Assembly: GCA_004379165.1 (NCBI GenBank)
Contig: NKXK01000037.1
Coordinates: 1 to 62,300 of the forward strand
Reading direction: 5' to 3'
Length of the DNA: 62,300 nt
DNA from: Rhodocyclaceae bacterium
GTDB taxonomy: Bacteria > Pseudomonadota > Gammaproteobacteria > Burkholderiales > Rhodocyclaceae
Under the pieces are notes generated by a model that searched no databases, was not told the origin of the DNA, and was given only the letters and a program-made list of their open reading frames with translations. Of this stretch, positions 51,801-61,294 are shown one piece after another (position 1 is the stretch's first letter; each line of letters starts with the position of its first letter). A program made the translations under genes and the position numbers.

Positions 51801-54524
51801 TCAGGCTGCCGCAGCGTGTTGTTCGGAATGGCTGGCTACCATGCGTTTGATGTCCGGCACGCATGAGCCGCAGAATGTACCGCACTTCAAGCTGTCCTGA
51901 AGTTGGCGCAGATCAAGTCCGGCGGCGATCGCATCATGGATCTGGCGATCGCTGACATCGGCGCACTTGCAGATGATGTTGCGGGCCTCGATGCTGGCTG
52001 GCGGCTTGGCAGTCGGAGCGAGTGCAAAGCGGAGCAGGCTGGCCTCCAGCTCATCCTCGGCCATCGCCTTCTTCAGCCAGCTTTGGGCGATGGTCTCGCC
52101 AGCAAGGCGGATGCCCACCAGGCGCCCGTCGCTCACCATGGCCTTCTTCGATACGCGGCGAGTTGCATCTTCGTACACCATGCCGCCCTCGGCCGAAGTC
52201 ATATCGAACAGCGCGTCGATTTCCGCCATCTGTGCTTCGCTGAGCGGCGATTCGGTTGCCGCGCGGAACAAGACCAGCGGCGCGCTGCGACCGTAGAGAC
52301 CGACCGTGGCGTAAGGATAGGATGCTAGCAAGCTGCGCGCCGACTCAAGCAAGGCCAACGCAGCGCCATGATCAGCACAGCGACGCAGCACAGCCACCGG
52401 GTAGACAAGACCGGCGGCAGCAATCTGTACTGCCGCATGCTTCAGTTCCGGCTGGCGTGAGTAGGGGTCGGTGCTGTCGCAGGCGACGGTATTCAATCCC
52501 GGGCTGTTCATGAACTGACTGCCCCAATGCATCGGCATCCAGGCGCGGCTCCTGGCCAGTCCGCTGCGCTCCGTTACGCGCACCACAAAGCTGCCACGGG
52601 CATTGCTGACCCGGGCCAGATCACCCTCTGCGAGGCCGCGGTGGCGCATGTCACAGGGGTGCATGGCGATCAGCGGCTCGTCCTCGAGGTTGAACAAGCG
52701 CGGCACACTGCCGGTCCGGCTCATGCCATGCCAATGGTCACGCATCCGGCCCGAGAGGAGGCTGATCGGGAAGGCCTCGCTGGTTTCATCCGCAGTTGCC
52801 TGATGCTCGACCGGCACAAAACGCGCCTTGCCGTCAGCGGTCGGGAACACTCCGTCGCCATACAACCGCGCCTTGCCGGCGCCGGCCCCATCAGGATATG
52901 GCCATTGCTGCGGCCCATCCCGATCAAGCACGTTGTAGCTGAGGCCTGTAATGTCGAGATCTCGACCACGTGTGCTTTCGCGATGTTCGTTGTAGATGTC
53001 CTCGACTGACTCATACGGGAACAGGCGATCGACGGCCGCATGCTCGAGAGATTTACCGAGACGGCGGGCAAAGTCGGTCGCGATTTGCCAATCGTGGCGC
53101 GCCTCGCCAAGTGGTGCAGCGGCAGCATTGACATGCGTGATCCGACGCTCCGAGTTGGTCACCGTCCCATGCTTTTCCCCCCAACCGGTTGCCGGCAAAA
53201 GCAGATCGGCATAGGCGGCGGTGTCGGTGTTGGCATAGGTTTCCTGTAGCACTACGAACTCGGCGGCACGCAGCGCTTCCCGGACTTCAGGCTGGTTCGG
53301 CAACGATTGCGCCGGATTGGTGCAGGCAATCCAGACCGCCTTGATTTCACCCGATTTCAAGCTTCGGAAAAGGTCGACCGCCGGCTTGCCCGGTTTCACA
53401 GGTACAAAGGGTATCCCCCATAGCCGCGCCACCTCAGCGCGATGCGCCGGGTTGGCCAGATCGCGATGCGCAGAGAGCAGATTCGACAACCCGCCGACTT
53501 CCCGGCCGCCCATGGCATTCGGTTGCCCGGTCAGCGAGAGGGGGCCTGCACCCGGTTTGCCCAGTTGGCCGGTGGCGAGATGCAGGTGGATCAGTGCCGC
53601 ATTGTTGTGCGTGCCGTGAGCGGACTGGTTCAGGCCCTGGCAGTACATGGAGAGCGCAGGGCCGCTGCGGGCAAACCAGCGTGCCGCCTGAAGCAGATCC
53701 GCCGTACGTATGCCGCATATATCGGCTGCAATCGCCGGCGGGAACTTGCGGACAATCTCGGCCAAGGTCTCCCAGCCGTGCGTATGCGCGGCGATGTAGT
53801 CCGGATCAACCAGGCCCTCATTGATCAGGATATTCAGCATTCCATTGAACAGGGCGATGTCGGTACCCGGTTTGATCGGCAAATGCAGATCAGCAATTTC
53901 TGCAGTCTCAGATCGACGCGGATCGACGAGAATGATTTTCAGTGCCGGATTGGCTGCTCGTGCATCCTCTATATAGCGGAACAGGATCGGATGGGCCACG
54001 GCCGGGTTGGCGCCGGCAATCAGAATCACCCCCGCATCGGCGATATCAGCGTAGCAGGCGGGGGGGGCATCGGCCCCCAGGGTCTGCTTGTAGCCGGCAA
54101 CCGCTGACGACATGCACAGACGGGAGTTCGTATCGACATTGTTAGTGCCGATCAACCCCTTCGCCAGTTTGTTGAAGACGTAGTAGTCCTCGGTCATCAA
54201 TTGCCCGGAGATATAGAAAGCAACGGCATCCGGCCCGTGAGCCCGGATCAGCTTGGCAAATCGCTCTGCTGCAGTATCGAGTGCCGCGTTCCAGGTAATT
54301 CGTTGGGGCTCCTGATCGCGTCCTGGGCGAAGCGCCGGAAATTTGAGGCGATACTCCTCACGCGCGGTCAGGTGCAGCGTCGCCCCCTTGGTGCAGAGGC
54401 GACCAAAATTGGCAGGATGCTCGGGATCACCACGCACACCGGTGATGCGCCCATCCTCGGTTTCGATGAGGACGCCGCAGCCGACGCCGCAGTAACAACA
54501 GGTAGATTTGATGGTCTGGCTCAT
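51801..54524 (-). CDS. nasA: Assimilatory nitrate reductase catalytic subunit
   Basis: A 907-residue molybdopterin enzyme that reduces nitrate to nitrite in the cytosol. The [4Fe-4S] ligands C9, C12, C16 and C44 lie in TCCYCGVGCGV and RLCTKG. Mo-bis-MGD domains follow (ALIHLHLATGQLGKPGAGP, ATGWGEKHGTVTNSERRITH). The C-terminus carries a BFD-like [2Fe-2S] domain (ICKCADVSDRQIHDAI, CGTFCGSCVPDIKR), typical of NasA and absent in formate dehydrogenase. ATG at 54524 is chosen over an upstream in-frame start. Nitrite reductase and transporter genes are not adjacent. Confidence 0.95.
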   Translation of the reverse strand: MSQTIKSTCCYCGVGCGVLIETEDGRITGVRGDPEHPANFGRLCTKGATLHLTAREEYRLKFPALRPGRDQEPQRITWNAALDTAAERFAKLIRAHGPDAVAFYISGQLMTEDYYVFNKLAKGLIGTNNVDTNSRLCMSSAVAGYKQTLGADAPPACYADIADAGVILIAGANPAVAHPILFRYIEDARAANPALKIILVDPRRSETAEIADLHLPIKPGTDIALFNGMLNILINEGLVDPDYIAAHTHGWETLAEIVRKFPPAIAADICGIRTADLLQAARWFARSGPALSMYCQGLNQSAHGTHNNAALIHLHLATGQLGKPGAGPLSLTGQPNAMGGREVGGLSNLLSAHRDLANPAHRAEVARLWGIPFVPVKPGKPAVDLFRSLKSGEIKAVWIACTNPAQSLPNQPEVREALRAAEFVVLQETYANTDTAAYADLLLPATGWGEKHGTVTNSERRITHVNAAAAPLGEARHDWQIATDFARRLGKSLEHAAVDRLFPYESVEDIYNEHRESTRGRDLDITGLSYNVLDRDGPQQWPYPDGAGAGKARLYGDGVFPTADGKARFVPVEHQATADETSEAFPISLLSGRMRDHWHGMSRTGSVPRLFNLEDEPLIAMHPCDMRHRGLAEGDLARVSNARGSFVVRVTERSGLARSRAWMPMHWGSQFMNSPGLNTVACDSTDPYSRQPELKHAAVQIAAAGLVYPVAVLRRCADHGAALALLESARSLLASYPYATVGLYGRSAPLVLFRAATESPLSEAQMAEIDALFDMTSAEGGMVYEDATRRVSKKAMVSDGRLVGIRLAGETIAQSWLKKAMAEDELEASLLRFALAPTAKPPASIEARNIICKCADVSDRQIHDAIAAGLDLRQLQDSLKCGTFCGSCVPDIKRMVASHSEQHAAAA

Positions 54525-54587
54525 GATTTTCCTTTGGCATTGCTTAAGCAACAGCGATGCCATCCCGAAAAGTCATGGACTTGACGT

Positions 54588-54621
54588 AAAAAAGGGAAAT
54601 CCGCCATGCGAATCTCCCTTC
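54588..54621 (-). terminator. Terminator after sspB
   Basis: On the minus strand a 13-pair stem (AAGGGAGATTCGC with GCGGATTTCCCTT, loop ATG) is followed by TTTTTT. It lies about 30 bases after the sspB stop. Confidence 0.85.
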
Positions 54622-54649
54622 ATTGGTGCATCACATCCTGGCGACGTAC

Positions 54650-55072
54650 CTATTTGATGCGTTGCAGCTTTGGCCGCCCAGCTTCGGGGCGTATGGGTGC
54701 TGGATCGGTGGGCGGCTCGCCATCGGGAGATCCTTCAAGCGTCAATGCTGCATCGCCCGCAGGATCGACTTCAAAGGCCATGCCGGCACCGTTTTCCCGC
54801 GCATAAATCGCCGTCACCTGGCCGACAGGAATCGATAAATCGCGTGCCACGCCACCGAAGCGGGCCTGAAATTCGACGTATTCGTTGCCAATCTGCAGCT
54901 TATTGGTCGCGGTCCGTCCCAGATTGAGGACAATCTGATCATCGCGGACGAATTCGCGCGGCACACGGGTACGTTCGTCGACCTGCACGGCGATGTAGGG
55001 GGTGAAGCCGTTATCACAGCACCACTCCCAGATCGCCCGGAGCAGGTAGGGTTTGGTCGACGGCAGTTCCAT
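54650..55072 (-). CDS. sspB: ClpXP adaptor SspB
   Basis: A 140-residue adaptor that hands ssrA-tagged proteins to ClpXP. The N-terminal peptide-binding domain includes LLRAIWEWCCDNGFTPYIAV and REFVRDDQIVLNLG, and VEFQARFGGVARDLSIPVGQ is typical. A flexible acidic/proline linker leads to the C-terminal ClpX-binding tail (GRPKLQRIK). It follows sspA by three bases. Confidence 0.95.
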   Translation of the reverse strand: MELPSTKPYLLRAIWEWCCDNGFTPYIAVQVDERTRVPREFVRDDQIVLNLGRTATNKLQIGNEYVEFQARFGGVARDLSIPVGQVTAIYARENGAGMAFEVDPAGDAALTLEGSPDGEPPTDPAPIRPEAGRPKLQRIK

Positions 55073-55075
55073 GCC

Positions 55076-55672
55076 TTACTTGCGCATTGCCTTCTCAGAC
55101 GGCGTCAGGGCATCGATGAAGCCCTGACGGCTGAAAATCCGCTCGGCGTACTTCATCAGCGGCGCAGCGGCCTTGCCGAGATCAATCCCGTAGTGATCGA
55201 GACGCCAAAGCAACGGGGCAATGGCCACGTCAAGCATCGAAAACTCGTCGCCGAGCATGAATTTCTGCTTGTTGAAGATCGGAATGATCTCGGTCAGGCG
55301 AGCACGAATTTCTTGGCGAGCCTTGTCGGCCGCCTTGCTGTTCTTTTCCAGCACTTCCATGTGCGAGAAGATTTCGCGCTCCATGCCGATCAGCAACTGA
55401 CGGGCACGGGCGCGCATGATCGGGTCCGCCGGCATCAACTGCGGATGCGGAAAACGCTCGTCGATGTACTCGTTGATGATGTTCGGCTCGAACAGGACGA
55501 GGTCGCGCTCGACCAGCACCGGCACGCGGTTGTGCGGATTGATCGCCGCCATTTCTTCCGGCTTGTTGAAGAGATCGACATCAATCACCTGAAAATCCAT
55601 GCCCTTTTCGAACAGGACAATTCGGCAGCGATGACTAAAGGGGCAGGTCGTGCCCGAATAGAGGTTCATCAT
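55076..55672 (-). CDS. sspA: Stringent starvation protein A (SspA)
   Basis: A 198-residue glutathione-S-transferase-fold protein that binds RNA polymerase. The N-terminal thioredoxin-like part reads MMNLYSGTTCPFSHRCRIVL and NPHNRVPVLVERD; the C-terminal helices include MLDVAIAPLLWRLDHYGIDL. GST catalytic residues are lost, as usual for SspA. It is the first gene of sspAB, downstream of petC, a linkage common in Betaproteobacteria. Confidence 0.96.
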   Translation of the reverse strand: MMNLYSGTTCPFSHRCRIVLFEKGMDFQVIDVDLFNKPEEMAAINPHNRVPVLVERDLVLFEPNIINEYIDERFPHPQLMPADPIMRARARQLLIGMEREIFSHMEVLEKNSKAADKARQEIRARLTEIIPIFNKQKFMLGDEFSMLDVAIAPLLWRLDHYGIDLGKAAAPLMKYAERIFSRQGFIDALTPSEKAMRK

Positions 55673-55696
55673 TGTGGGTCACCTTAAAATGAGATT

Positions 55697-55735
55697 CGGC
55701 ATCGGGGGCTGGCCGAAGCCGAACCCGCGATGCCG
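55697..55735 (-). terminator. Stem-loop after the petABC operon
   Basis: CGGCATCG and CGATGCCG pair on the minus strand around a loop of about 23 bases, followed by AATCTCATTTT. A second hairpin (CTGATCC-AGTCA-GGATCAG) overlaps the petC stop. Together they may attenuate read-through into sspA. Confidence 0.5.
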
Positions 55736-55754
55736 TTAGCTGATCCAGTCAGGA

Positions 55755-56474
55755 TCAGTGAATGTCTTTCCAGTATTCTTTCTTCAGGGCGTAGGCCACG
55801 ACGAAGAGCAGACCGAGGAAGGCCAGCACGAACATACCCAGCGTGCGGCGGAATTCCTGCTGCGGCTCGCCCATCCAGACCATGAAGCCGACGAGATCGG
55901 AAATTGCCTTGTCGTACTCGGCCGGCGGCATGGTACCCGGGACAGCTATTTCAAGCTTGTGTGTCTCATGGTTCATCACCTGCTGGCCCTGCAGGCCGTA
56001 GAGGATGTGCGGCATGCCGACATTCTCGAAGACCACGTTGTTCCAGCCTGTCGGGCGGTTCGGGTCACGGTAGAAGGAACGCAGATAGGTGTAGAGCCAA
56101 TCAGCGCCGGCGCCGGCATTGCCAGCCTCACCACGGGCACGGGCGAGGATGGTCAGATCCGGCGGCGTGGCACCGAACCAGAGCTTCTGCTCATCCGAGC
56201 GGGCGGCGACAGCCATCAACCCACCGATCTTGTCGGAGGTGAACATCAGGTTATCTTTCACCTGCTGCTCGGTCAGGCCGAGATCCATCAGGTTCTTGTA
56301 GCGCATGTAGGAAGCGCCGTGGCAGTTCAGGCAGTAATTGACGAACAGCTTGGCGCCGTTCTGCAACGCTGCCTTGTCGCTCACCGAACCCGGCCACTTG
56401 TCGAGGTGCACGTTGCCACCGCTGGCGAAAGCCATCAGCGGTGCAAAGAGCAATGCAATCAGGAATTTTTTCAT
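55755..56474 (-). CDS. petC: Cytochrome c1 subunit of the bc1 complex
   Basis: A 239-residue subunit that passes electrons from the Rieske protein to soluble cytochrome c. The signal sequence is MKKFLIALLFAPLMAFA, the heme site is CLNCH at residues 48-52, a Met ligand is in GTMPPAEYD and the C-terminal anchor is TLGMFVLAFLGLLFVVAYAL. I chose ATG 56474 rather than 56483: GAGG sits at a proper nine-base distance only from the former. It follows petB closely. Confidence 0.96.
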   Translation of the reverse strand: MKKFLIALLFAPLMAFASGGNVHLDKWPGSVSDKAALQNGAKLFVNYCLNCHGASYMRYKNLMDLGLTEQQVKDNLMFTSDKIGGLMAVAARSDEQKLWFGATPPDLTILARARGEAGNAGAGADWLYTYLRSFYRDPNRPTGWNNVVFENVGMPHILYGLQGQQVMNHETHKLEIAVPGTMPPAEYDKAISDLVGFMVWMGEPQQEFRRTLGMFVLAFLGLLFVVAYALKKEYWKDIH

Positions 56475-56487
56475 TTTAGGCATCCTC

Positions 56488-57789
56488 TCACTTCATCGTG
56501 ACACGTTCGGGAACCGGCTTGAACTTGTCCATGCGCGACCACCAGGGCATCGCAAGGAAGAAGCCGAAGTAGAAGACCGAACAAACCTGCGACACCAGTT
56601 CGCCCATCGGCGACGGCGACAGCGTACCGAGGTAACCGAGGATGAAGAAGCAGATCACGAAGATGGTGATCATGACCTTGGTGATCGGGCCGCGGTAGCG
56701 GATCGACTTCACCGGGCTGCGATCCAGCCAAGGCAGGAAGGCAAAGATCACGACCGACGCCCCCATGGCGACTACGCCCCAGAACTTGGCATCGAGACCA
56801 AAGAAGTTCCAGACCACAGCACGCAGGATGGAGTAGAACGGCGTGAAGTACCAGACCGGAGCAATGTGCGGCGGGGTCTTCAGCGGGTCAGCCGGATAGA
56901 AATTCGGCGTTTCGAGGAAGTAACCTCCACCCTCCGGCGCAAAGAACATCACCGCAGAGAAGACCATCAGGAAGACGACGACGCCGACGATGTCCTTGAC
57001 CGTGTAGTACGGGTGGAAGGGGATACCATCACGCGGAATACCGTTCTCGTCCTTGTTGGCCTTGATTTCTACACCGTCCGGGTTGTTGGAACCAGTTTCG
57101 TGCAGCGCCAGAACGTGGGCGGCGACCAGACCGATCAGCACCAGCGGGAAGGCAATGACATGGAAGGAGAAGAAGCGGTTCAGGGTCGCATCACCAACGA
57201 CGAAGTCACCACGAATGATGATCGACAGGTCGTTACCGATGACAGGAATCGCGCCAAAGAGGTTGACGATCACCTGGGCGCCCCAGAAGGACATCTGACC
57301 CCACGGCAGCAGGTAGCCGAAGAAGGCTTCGCCCATCAGCACCAGGAAGATACCGACGCCAAACAGCCAGGTCAGCTCACGCGGCTTGCGATACGAACCG
57401 TAGATCAGACCACGGAACATGTGCAGGTAAACCACGATGAAGAACGCCGACGCACCAGTGGAGTGCATGTAGCGGATCAGCCAGCCTCCCGGCACGTCGC
57501 GCATGATGTACTCGACGGAGGCGAAGGCGATGGGCACGCCATTGGCGTTCAGCGCTGCATCCGGCTTGTAATGCATCACGAGGAAGATACCCGTAACAAT
57601 CTGGATGACCAGAACCAGCAGGGCGAGCGAGCCGAAGAAATACCAGAAGTTGAAGTTCTTCGGTGCGTAGTACTCGGAAAGGTGTCCCTTCCACATCGAC
57701 GTAGCGGGGAAACGGGCATCTACCCACTCCAGCAGGTTACCGCCGAGCGAGCCGTCCGACTTGTACTTTTCAAAAGTGCCACCAGCCAT
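56488..57789 (-). CDS. petB: Cytochrome b subunit of the bc1 complex
   Basis: A 433-residue membrane protein with eight helices that holds hemes bL and bH. His ligands lie in IRYMHSTGASAFFIVVYLHM and FSFHVIAF...AAHVLALHETG. The Qo-site motif is PVWY rather than the alpha-proteobacterial PEWY, a known variant in beta and gamma classes. It starts one base after the petA stop, with a full C-terminal extension to WWSRMDKFKPVPERV. Confidence 0.97.
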   Translation of the reverse strand: MAGGTFEKYKSDGSLGGNLLEWVDARFPATSMWKGHLSEYYAPKNFNFWYFFGSLALLVLVIQIVTGIFLVMHYKPDAALNANGVPIAFASVEYIMRDVPGGWLIRYMHSTGASAFFIVVYLHMFRGLIYGSYRKPRELTWLFGVGIFLVLMGEAFFGYLLPWGQMSFWGAQVIVNLFGAIPVIGNDLSIIIRGDFVVGDATLNRFFSFHVIAFPLVLIGLVAAHVLALHETGSNNPDGVEIKANKDENGIPRDGIPFHPYYTVKDIVGVVVFLMVFSAVMFFAPEGGGYFLETPNFYPADPLKTPPHIAPVWYFTPFYSILRAVVWNFFGLDAKFWGVVAMGASVVIFAFLPWLDRSPVKSIRYRGPITKVMITIFVICFFILGYLGTLSPSPMGELVSQVCSVFYFGFFLAMPWWSRMDKFKPVPERVTMK

Positions 57790-57790
57790 G

Positions 57791-58387
57791 TTAAGCCCCC
57801 TTCTTGTCTTCGCCGATCAGGATACGGGTATCAGACAGATACACGTGCGGCGGAACTTCGAGATTGGTCGGTGCAGGCTTTGCCTTGAAGACGCGGCCAG
57901 CGAAGTCGAAGGTGGAACCGTGGCAGGGGCAAAGGAAGCCGCCCAGCCAGTCGCCGGCCATGCCTTCTTCGGCGCCCTTCTTGAACTTGCTCGACGGCGA
58001 GCAACCCAGGTGGGTGCAAATACCGACGACCACCAGCATTTCCGGCTTGATCGAACGGGTTTCGTTCTTGGCATACTCGGGCTGCTGGTTCTTTTCAGAC
58101 TTCGGATCAGCGACCTGGTCGGCGAGTTTGGGCAGCGTTTCGAGCATATCCTTGGTGCGGTTGATGATCCACACCGGCTTGCCGCGCCACTCGACGGTCA
58201 TCATCTCGCCGGCTTCAAGCTTGCTGACATCGACTTCGACCGGTGCGCCTGCTGCTTTGGCGCGCTCGGACGGAAGCAAGCTGGAGACGAACGGCACGAG
58301 GGCTGCAACAGCACCCGCCCCGCCCACGGCTGCGGTTGCTACGACAAGACGCCGCCGCCCGCAGTCCACTTTTCCTTGATTGCTCAT
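57791..58387 (-). CDS. petA: Rieske iron-sulfur subunit of the bc1 complex
   Basis: A 198-residue subunit exported by the Tat pathway and kept as a membrane anchor (CGRRRLVVATAAVGGAGAVA). The [2Fe-2S] ligands are in CTHLGC and CPCHGSTFD. It takes electrons from ubiquinol at the Qo site. It is the first gene of petABC. Confidence 0.97.
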   Translation of the reverse strand: MSNQGKVDCGRRRLVVATAAVGGAGAVAALVPFVSSLLPSERAKAAGAPVEVDVSKLEAGEMMTVEWRGKPVWIINRTKDMLETLPKLADQVADPKSEKNQQPEYAKNETRSIKPEMLVVVGICTHLGCSPSSKFKKGAEEGMAGDWLGGFLCPCHGSTFDFAGRVFKAKPAPTNLEVPPHVYLSDTRILIGEDKKGA

Positions 58388-58435
58388 AACGCTGACCCCT
58401 AAAGGAATTGGATGGGATTAAAAACAAAACGCTAA

Positions 58436-58441
58436 ATTATA
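58436..58441 (-). promoter_or_regulatory. -10 element for petABC
   Basis: A perfect TATAAT on the minus strand lies about 48 bases before the petA start, with a 35-40-base leader. The -35 at 17 bases (TTTTAA) is weak. The element lies within the short gap after recR. Confidence 0.5.
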
Positions 58442-58471
58442 CGCCATTGGAACTCTCGTTAAAAGCTGATG

Positions 58472-59074
58472 TCAGCCCGTCGACACTTTGCGCTCACGAA
58501 GCGCCTGCGCAAGCGTACCGCTATCGACATACTCAAGTTCGCCGCCAACCGGCACGCCACGGGCGATACGGGTCACCTCGACGCCCTTTTGACGGAGCAT
58601 GGTGCTGATGTAATGGGCGGTCGCCTCGCCCTCATTCGTAAAATTGGTGGCCAGGATGACCTCACGGACTTCGCCATCCAGCGCCCGTGCCAGCAAGCGC
58701 TCCAGCGCCAACTCGCGTGAGCCGACGCCCTCCAGCGGGGAAATTCGCCCCATCAGCACATAGTAGAGACCTTGATAGGCGAGCGTCTGCTCCATCATGT
58801 TCATATCGACGGGCGTCTCGACCACACACAACTGCGTACGGTCACGCTTTGGCGAAAGGCAGCGTTCGCAGACCTCCGCCTCGCAAAAGGTATTGCAACG
58901 CTGGCAGTGCCGGATCGCGTCCAGTGCATGCAGCAATGCGCCACCAAGGCGCCTTGCCCCCGCCCGGTCGTGTTGCAGCAGGTGGTAGGCCATGCGTTGC
59001 GCTGACTTGGGGCCAATACCCGGCAGGCAGCGCAAGGCCTCGATCAGCCCATCGAGGCCGCTCGGGTTCATCAA
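58472..59074 (-). CDS. recR: Recombination protein RecR
   Basis: A 200-residue protein that acts with RecO and RecF to load RecA on single-stranded DNA. It has the helix-hairpin-helix [15 protein letters not shown], the zinc finger [16 protein letters not shown] and a Toprim domain ([16 protein letters not shown]). Its ATG overlaps the ybaB stop (ATGA). Confidence 0.96.
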   Translation of the reverse strand: MMNPSGLDGLIEALRCLPGIGPKSAQRMAYHLLQHDRAGARRLGGALLHALDAIRHCQRCNTFCEAEVCERCLSPKRDRTQLCVVETPVDMNMMEQTLAYQGLYYVLMGRISPLEGVGSRELALERLLARALDGEVREVILATNFTNEGEATAHYISTMLRQKGVEVTRIARGVPVGGELEYVDSGTLAQALRERKVSTG

Positions 59075-59394
59075 AACGGCAGCTTGAAGCCCGGCGGCAG
59101 ATTCAAACCGGACGTGAAGCCAGCCATCTTCTCCTGTGAGAGCGCTTCGCCACGACGAACGGCATCATTGACAGCCGCCGCCAGCAAATCCTCAAGCATC
59201 TCGCGATCATCCATCACCGACGGATCGATGCTGACGCGCCGAACGTCGTGAGAACAGGTCATGACGACCTTGACCATGCCGGCACCGGCCTGGCCTTCAA
59301 CCTCCATTTGCGCAAGTTGCTCCTGCGCCTTCTTCATATTGTCCTGCATTGCCTGAGCCTGTTTCATCAGCCCGGCCAAGCCGCCCTTCATCAT
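59071..59394 (-). CDS. YbaB/EbfC nucleoid-associated protein
   Basis: A 107-residue DNA-binding dimer of the YbaB/EbfC family: [20 protein letters not shown] forms the helix and [20 protein letters not shown] the sheet. It sits between dnaX and recR as in most bacteria. Confidence 0.95.
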   Translation of the reverse strand: MMKGGLAGLMKQAQAMQDNMKKAQEQLAQMEVEGQAGAGMVKVVMTCSHDVRRVSIDPSVMDDREMLEDLLAAAVNDAVRRGEALSQEKMAGFTSGLNLPPGFKLPF

Positions 59395-59406
59395 GAGGTT
59401 TCTCCG

Positions 59407-61050
59407 CTATACGATAGGTTTGATGGATGAATCAATGAGTGACGCATCGAACACTTCGATCACGTCACGCACAAAATTGTCCTGCTCGATTGCGGCCACG
59501 GCCTTGTCCTGACGGGCCTGGCGCTCCCGCCCGGCAGTCGCAGCAGGCGTTTCCGCCTCGACATCGGCCAATTCAAAGCGCAACAGAATGGGGCGTCCAA
59601 AGTAGTCGCTCAACGCTTGCTGTAAACGATCAGGCGACGGTTTCATCTGCAGGTGGCCATGCGTGGGTGGCAATCGCAAAAGGCAGTCACTCTCACCCAG
59701 TCGACGCAATTCACAATGCTGAGCTAGCTCCCTGGCCAGCCCCGAAAGATTCAAGTTGGCAACAATATCCCGCCAATTGGTGGCTGCTGCGGTCAACCCG
59801 GATTTTTGCCGAATTTCCGCATTGGAGGTTGTTGCTGGTGAAGCCTCGGCTTCCCTATCCGGCGGTGGCTGCAAAATGGCCCGAGCGACAGGCTGCGCAG
59901 TGTGCGCATACTGCCCAGCAACATGAACCGGGCGGCTTGGAATCGACGCAATCACGTCGGCAACCGAACTCGGCCGGAACGCATGCAGTCGCAACAAGGT
60001 CATTACAAAACCGGCATACTCGTCCGGGGCTGACGACAACTCGTTACGGCCATGGCAAACGATCTGGTAGGCAAGCTGAACAAACTCCGGCGTGAGCGCC
60101 GAGCACAGTGCCAGCAATCGGGAACGATCCGGATCATCGTCATCCAGCGCCGCCGGCACACACTGAACGATCTGGATACGCGTCAGTAAGCCAGCAAGTT
60201 CCTGCAGCGTGGCGGAGAAGGAGAGACTGCGCACAGACAAATCGGCCGCAACAGATAACATCGCGGCGGCATCGCCTGCCACGAGTGCATCCAGGATGCC
60301 GAACAGAAAATCCTGATCGACCGTACCCAGCATTGTGCGAACCTGTGATTCATCCACCTTGCCGGCACCATGCGCGATTGCCTGATCGAGCAGCGACAAG
60401 GCGTCACGCATACTCCCGGCAGCCGAGCGTGCTATCAGGGAGAGCGCCGAAGCCTCATGAGGAAGACCTTCAGCCTGCAGGATGTGCGCAAGATGGGCGG
60501 AAATGGCCATTGCAGGCATCTGCTTCAGATTGAACTGAAGGCAGCGGGACAATACGGTCACCGGGATTTTCTGCGGGTCGGTCGTCGCGAGAATGAATTT
60601 AACGTGCTCCGGCGGCTCCTCCAGGGTCTTCAGCATCGCATTGAAGGCTGAATTCGAGAGCATATGCACTTCGTCAATCACATATACCTTGAAGCGCCCG
60701 CGGGTAGGGGCATACACCGCGTTTTCCAACAGCTGTCGCATCTCATCGACACGAGTATTGGTCGCCGCATCGACTTCGAGCAAGTCTACGAAACGGCCGG
60801 AATCGATCTCAAGGCAAGCGGAACACTTCCCGCAGGGCGTTGCGGTGATCCCTGTCTCACAGTTCAGGGACTTGGCAAGAATGCGCGCGATGGTCGTCTT
60901 GCCGACGCCACGGGTGCCAGTGAACAGATAGGCATGGTGGAGACGTTGCTCGGTCAGCGCATGCGTCAATGCACGCACCACATGTTCCTGACCAACCAGC
61001 GTAGAAAAATTGCGCGGCCGCCACTTGCGCGCAAGTACCTGATAACTCAT
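59407..61050 (-). CDS. dnaX: DNA polymerase III subunits gamma/tau
   Basis: A 547-residue clamp-loader ATPase. Walker A is GTRGVGKTTIARIL near residue 45, the zinc motif is CGKCSACLEI, and the Walker B region is VYVIDEVHMLS. Domains I-III are complete and the C-terminus is a shorter tau region. I saw no A-AAA-AAG slippery site, so programmed gamma formation is not supported here. ATG at 61050 (MSYQVLARKW) is the standard start. Confidence 0.96.
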   Translation of the reverse strand: MSYQVLARKWRPRNFSTLVGQEHVVRALTHALTEQRLHHAYLFTGTRGVGKTTIARILAKSLNCETGITATPCGKCSACLEIDSGRFVDLLEVDAATNTRVDEMRQLLENAVYAPTRGRFKVYVIDEVHMLSNSAFNAMLKTLEEPPEHVKFILATTDPQKIPVTVLSRCLQFNLKQMPAMAISAHLAHILQAEGLPHEASALSLIARSAAGSMRDALSLLDQAIAHGAGKVDESQVRTMLGTVDQDFLFGILDALVAGDAAAMLSVAADLSVRSLSFSATLQELAGLLTRIQIVQCVPAALDDDDPDRSRLLALCSALTPEFVQLAYQIVCHGRNELSSAPDEYAGFVMTLLRLHAFRPSSVADVIASIPSRPVHVAGQYAHTAQPVARAILQPPPDREAEASPATTSNAEIRQKSGLTAAATNWRDIVANLNLSGLARELAQHCELRRLGESDCLLRLPPTHGHLQMKPSPDRLQQALSDYFGRPILLRFELADVEAETPAATAGRERQARQDKAVAAIEQDNFVRDVIEVFDASLIDSSIKPIV

Positions 61051-61079
61051 GCGCCCCACACCAAAGCAAGAAATGAAAG

Positions 61080-61177
61080 TGGCGAGCCTAACCCCCGGCA
61101 CTTGCAGTAAACGGCTGTGGCTGCTTCCTTCCGGACCTGACCAGGTTCACCATCCTGCAATGCGGGGAGACCCGCCG
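61080..61177 (-). ncRNA. ffs: 4.5S signal recognition particle RNA
   Basis: The minus strand reads the bacterial SRP RNA core: GGTGAACCTGG, TCAGGTCCGGAAGGAAGCAG and CCACAGC, the domain IV that binds Ffh. The outer strands pair from GGCGGGTCT to AGGCTCGCC, which sets the approximate ends. It is next to dnaX as in other Betaproteobacteria. Confidence 0.93.
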
Positions 61178-61249
61178 AAGCGAATTCTAACATAGCCAAC
61201 CATGGCACCACGGGGATTTCTGCCGTGATTTGTTCGTAAGCCCCAACGT

Positions 61250-61287
61250 AAAAAACCCCTCTTAGCGTGAGCAGAGAGGGGTTTTTT
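61250..61287 (-). terminator. rRNA operon terminator
   Basis: AAAAAACCCCTCT...AGAGGGGTTTTTT forms a stem with a 14-base loop and T-runs on both strands. On the minus strand it follows the 5S gene and ends the rRNA operon. Confidence 0.88.
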
Positions 61288-61294
61288 GATTGGG

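Noticed and set aside
51801..54524. nasA as formate dehydrogenase
   Set aside because: It lacks a selenocysteine or Cys motif context of FDH and carries a C-terminal BFD-like domain typical of assimilatory nitrate reductase.
56475..56483. Upstream ATG of petC
   Set aside because: GAGG touches this ATG with no spacing, while the ATG at 56474 has proper spacing and a normal signal peptide.
56338..57888. Open frame of 516 codons opposite petB and petC
   Set aside because: It is antisense to cytochrome b and c1, with low-complexity Asp/Glu/His content typical of shadow frames.
59407..61050. Programmed frameshift in dnaX giving gamma
   Set aside because: No A-rich slippery heptamer was found in the reading frame.
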